DNA from: Candidatus Poribacteria bacterium
Lineage (GTDB): Bacteria; Abyssobacteria; SURF-5
Assembly (NCBI GenBank): GCA_016215705.1
Contig: JACRIR010000179.1
Span: forward strand, 1 to 15,289
DNA length: 15,289 nt
Direction: 5' to 3'
The number at the start of each line of letters is the position of its first letter. Within the stretch, counting starts at the first letter, position 1. Below are positions 13,505 to 15,289 of the stretch, one piece after another. The position numbers were made by a program, and so were the translations under genes. Below the pieces are notes generated by a model that saw nothing but the letters and a program-made list of their open reading frames with translations, did no database searches and was not told where the DNA came from.

Positions 13505-15289
13505 ATGTGCGCTATTTGTGGAATCCTGAATCTCACTAATTCTGACAAGATTGATCCCAATGTCTTGCGGACGATGGTCTCAATGGTGCGCCATCGCGGC
13601 CCTGATGAGGCCGGGACCTATATGGATGATCGTGTAGGTTTGGGGCATGCGCGGCTCAGCATAATCGATTTAAGCGGCGGGAAACAGCCTCTTTGCAACG
13701 AGGATAGAAGCGTGTGGGTCGTCTTTAATGGCGAGATATTCAATTACATCGAACTCCGCAGGCAGCTTGAAAGTCTTGGGCACAGTTTTCGTACTGATTC
13801 CGATACCGAAACGATTGTGCATGCATACGAGGAATATGGCCACGAGTGTTTGCGTCATTTCAATGGGCAGTTTGCATTCGCATTGTGGGACTCGAATTCA
13901 CACGAGTTGTTTCTGGCCCGGGACCGGCTCGGGATCAGGCCGCTCTTCTATTGCATTCAAGGCGGGCGCTTCATTTTTGGCTCGGAGATCAAATCTATCG
14001 CCGCACATCCTGCAGTGAACCTGGAAATTGACCCCGCCGGCCTCGATGAGGTCTTTACGTTCTGGGCCACGCTTGCGCCGGCGAGCGCGTTCAAGGAGAT
14101 ATGCGAAGTTCCCGCCGGTCACTACGTCGTGATCCGAAACGGTGACCTAAACGTCAAGCAATATTGGAGTCTCGAGTTTCCGTCCCCCGGCTCAGAGCCG
14201 GTGGAATCGGAAGAGCATTATGCCGAGGCGCTGCGTGAGCACTTGATTCAGTCGACCCGGCTCCAGTTGCGGTCCGATGTGCCGGTGGGAGCGTATTTGA
14301 GCGGCGGATTGGACTCGTCCATCATCACTACTATCATCAAGAAATACACGTCTTCACCGTTGATAACTTTCTCAATTCGCTTCGAGGATTCGCACTATGA
14401 CGAAGGCGGCTACCAGGCGGAATTGATTAAGAGCCTCGGAACAAGGCATTCGGAATATGTGTGCTCCTCCGCCGATATTGCCGAAGCATTTACCGATGTT
14501 ATCTGGCATACCGAGAAGCCCATTTTGCGAACAGCGCCGACGCCGCTTTTCTTCCTGTCTCGTCTGGTCAGAGAAAAAGGGTTTAAGGTTGTGCTGACGG
14601 GAGAAGGCGCCGACGAGTTTCTGGGTGGCTACAATATTTTCAAAGAGGCCAAGATTCGGCGGTTCTGGGCGAGGCAGCCGGAGTCGAAGTTGCGGCCGCT
14701 GTTGCTGCAAAAGCTCTATCCATATCTGGCGCAGGCGTCTTCGCGGCCATCGTACTATTGGCAGACATTTTTCCGGACGGACCTCTCGAACACAGACCTG
14801 CCTTACTATTCGCATATTCCTCGGTGGAGCAACACTGCGAAAATCAAGACGCTGTTCTCCGAAAGGGTTAAGTCTGAAGTAGGACACCGAGACACCATCG
14901 CTGCGGTCAGTTCGATCTTGAATCCGAATATCAACAGATGGGCTCCACTTTCGCGCGCGCAATGGGTGGAGGCTGCGACGTTTCTCTCCCCATATTTGCT
15001 GAGCTCACAGGGAGATCGCGTGGCAATGGCTCATTCAGTCGAAAGCCGATTCCCGTTTCTCGACCATAATGTGGTTGAATTCTGCTCGCTTATTCCTCCG
15101 AAATACAAACTCAGAGTCCTCAACGAAAAGTACATCCTGAAGAAGTGTATGTCTGAAGAAATACCTTCTGCGATTTGTCGAAGGCCGAAACAGCCCTATC
15201 GGGCGCCGGACAGTGTTTGCTTTCTTGGCGCGGGCGCGCCTGAATACGTCAAGGAGTTGCTATCCGAAAGGGAACTGGCGCGGACGGGC
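13505..15289 (+). CDS. asnB: Glutamine-dependent asparagine synthase-type amidotransferase (XrtA-associated), 3' end cut by window
   Basis: The frame is open for 595 codons to the window edge, and the family is about 600-650 residues, so little is missing. It starts MCAICGILN: Cys2 becomes the N-terminal nucleophile of the class II glutaminase domain. RHRGPD (29-34) and NGEIFNY (75-81) are glutamine-site motifs. The synthetase half has the ATP-pyrophosphatase loop SGGLDSS (266-272) and GEGADEFLGG (366-375). All key residues are present, so it should hydrolyse glutamine and amidate a carboxylate through an adenylate. In exosortase A loci such enzymes are thought to amidate a uronic-acid-type sugar in the polymer rather than make asparagine. 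Canonical members have MCGI; Ala3 here is a minor variation. The Shine-Dalgarno is poor. Confidence 0.94.
   Translation, partial: MCAICGILNLTNSDKIDPNVLRTMVSMVRHRGPDEAGTYMDDRVGLGHARLSIIDLSGGKQPLCNEDRSVWVVFNGEIFNYIELRRQLESLGHSFRTDSDTETIVHAYEEYGHECLRHFNGQFAFALWDSNSHELFLARDRLGIRPLFYCIQGGRFIFGSEIKSIAAHPAVNLEIDPAGLDEVFTFWATLAPASAFKEICEVPAGHYVVIRNGDLNVKQYWSLEFPSPGSEPVESEEHYAEALREHLIQSTRLQLRSDVPVGAYLSGGLDSSIITTIIKKYTSSPLITFSIRFEDSHYDEGGYQAELIKSLGTRHSEYVCSSADIAEAFTDVIWHTEKPILRTAPTPLFFLSRLVREKGFKVVLTGEGADEFLGGYNIFKEAKIRRFWARQPESKLRPLLLQKLYPYLAQASSRPSYYWQTFFRTDLSNTDLPYYSHIPRWSNTAKIKTLFSERVKSEVGHRDTIAAVSSILNPNINRWAPLSRAQWVEAATFLSPYLLSSQGDRVAMAHSVESRFPFLDHNVVEFCSLIPPKYKLRVLNEKYILKKCMSEEIPSAICRRPKQPYRAPDSVCFLGAGAPEYVKELLSERELARTG

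Noticed and set aside
1-15289. CRISPR array, tRNA, rRNA, insertion sequence, exosortase gene
   Set aside because: No regularly spaced repeats, cloverleaf, rRNA-like sequence, transposase or exosortase-like membrane protein was found on either strand.

Overview
The window comes from a Gram-negative bacterium. The evidence is two lipoproteins with lipoboxes, a Wza-type outer-membrane polysaccharide exporter, a PEP-CTERM protein, a secreted c-type cytochrome/MopE-like protein and three sigma-54-type promoters. Base composition looks balanced, slightly over half G+C by eye. MopE-like repeats, CxxCH motifs and PEP-CTERM genes together fit Desulfobacterota/Deltaproteobacteria-like, Nitrospirota-like or similar environmental lineages. 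The sequence alone does not fix the taxon.

Layout. Positions 1-284 hold the 3' end of a probably secreted protein with an Asp-rich tail, followed by a strong REP-like hairpin. Positions 285-1003 have no convincing gene but carry a near-perfect sigma-54 promoter (704-719). Directly at its predicted start site lies a ~120-nt multi-stem RNA candidate (731-854), which leads into a secreted protein with two haem c motifs and a MopE-type metal-binding segment (1004-2026). A 16-bp terminator hairpin with a TCCG loop separates this from two minus-strand genes. These are a 994-residue TPR lipoprotein of the PrsT type (2132-5116) and a PEP-CTERM surface protein (5281-6060) with its own sigma-54-type promoter. 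Positions 6061-6976 are a divergent regulatory region with an unusual G10 tract, two doubtful small ORFs and a third sigma-54 promoter (6872-6887).

From 6977 to the window end runs a plus-strand exopolysaccharide operon of the exosortase A (XrtA)/PEP-CTERM type. It encodes an outer-membrane export lipoprotein, a Wzz/GumC-like chain-length protein, an ExeA-like AAA ATPase with an unusually long C-terminus, a stand-alone tyrosine kinase, an excisionase-like HTH protein, a specialised NusG paralogue and an AsnB-type amidotransferase cut by the window end. Exosortase, glycosyltransferases, Wzx/Wzy and the PrsK/PrsR regulators are not in the window and probably lie downstream.

How it fits together. 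The kinase and chain-length protein would control polymerisation, and the export lipoprotein would carry the polymer across the outer membrane. The PEP-CTERM protein would be an exosortase substrate anchored or released in this matrix, and PrsT would support the same system. Closely matching sigma-54 sites before the PEP-CTERM gene, the operon and the cytochrome/MopE-like gene suggest one enhancer-binding regulator drives all three. The NusG paralogue and the mutually exclusive hairpins before asnB suggest a second control layer by processive antitermination.
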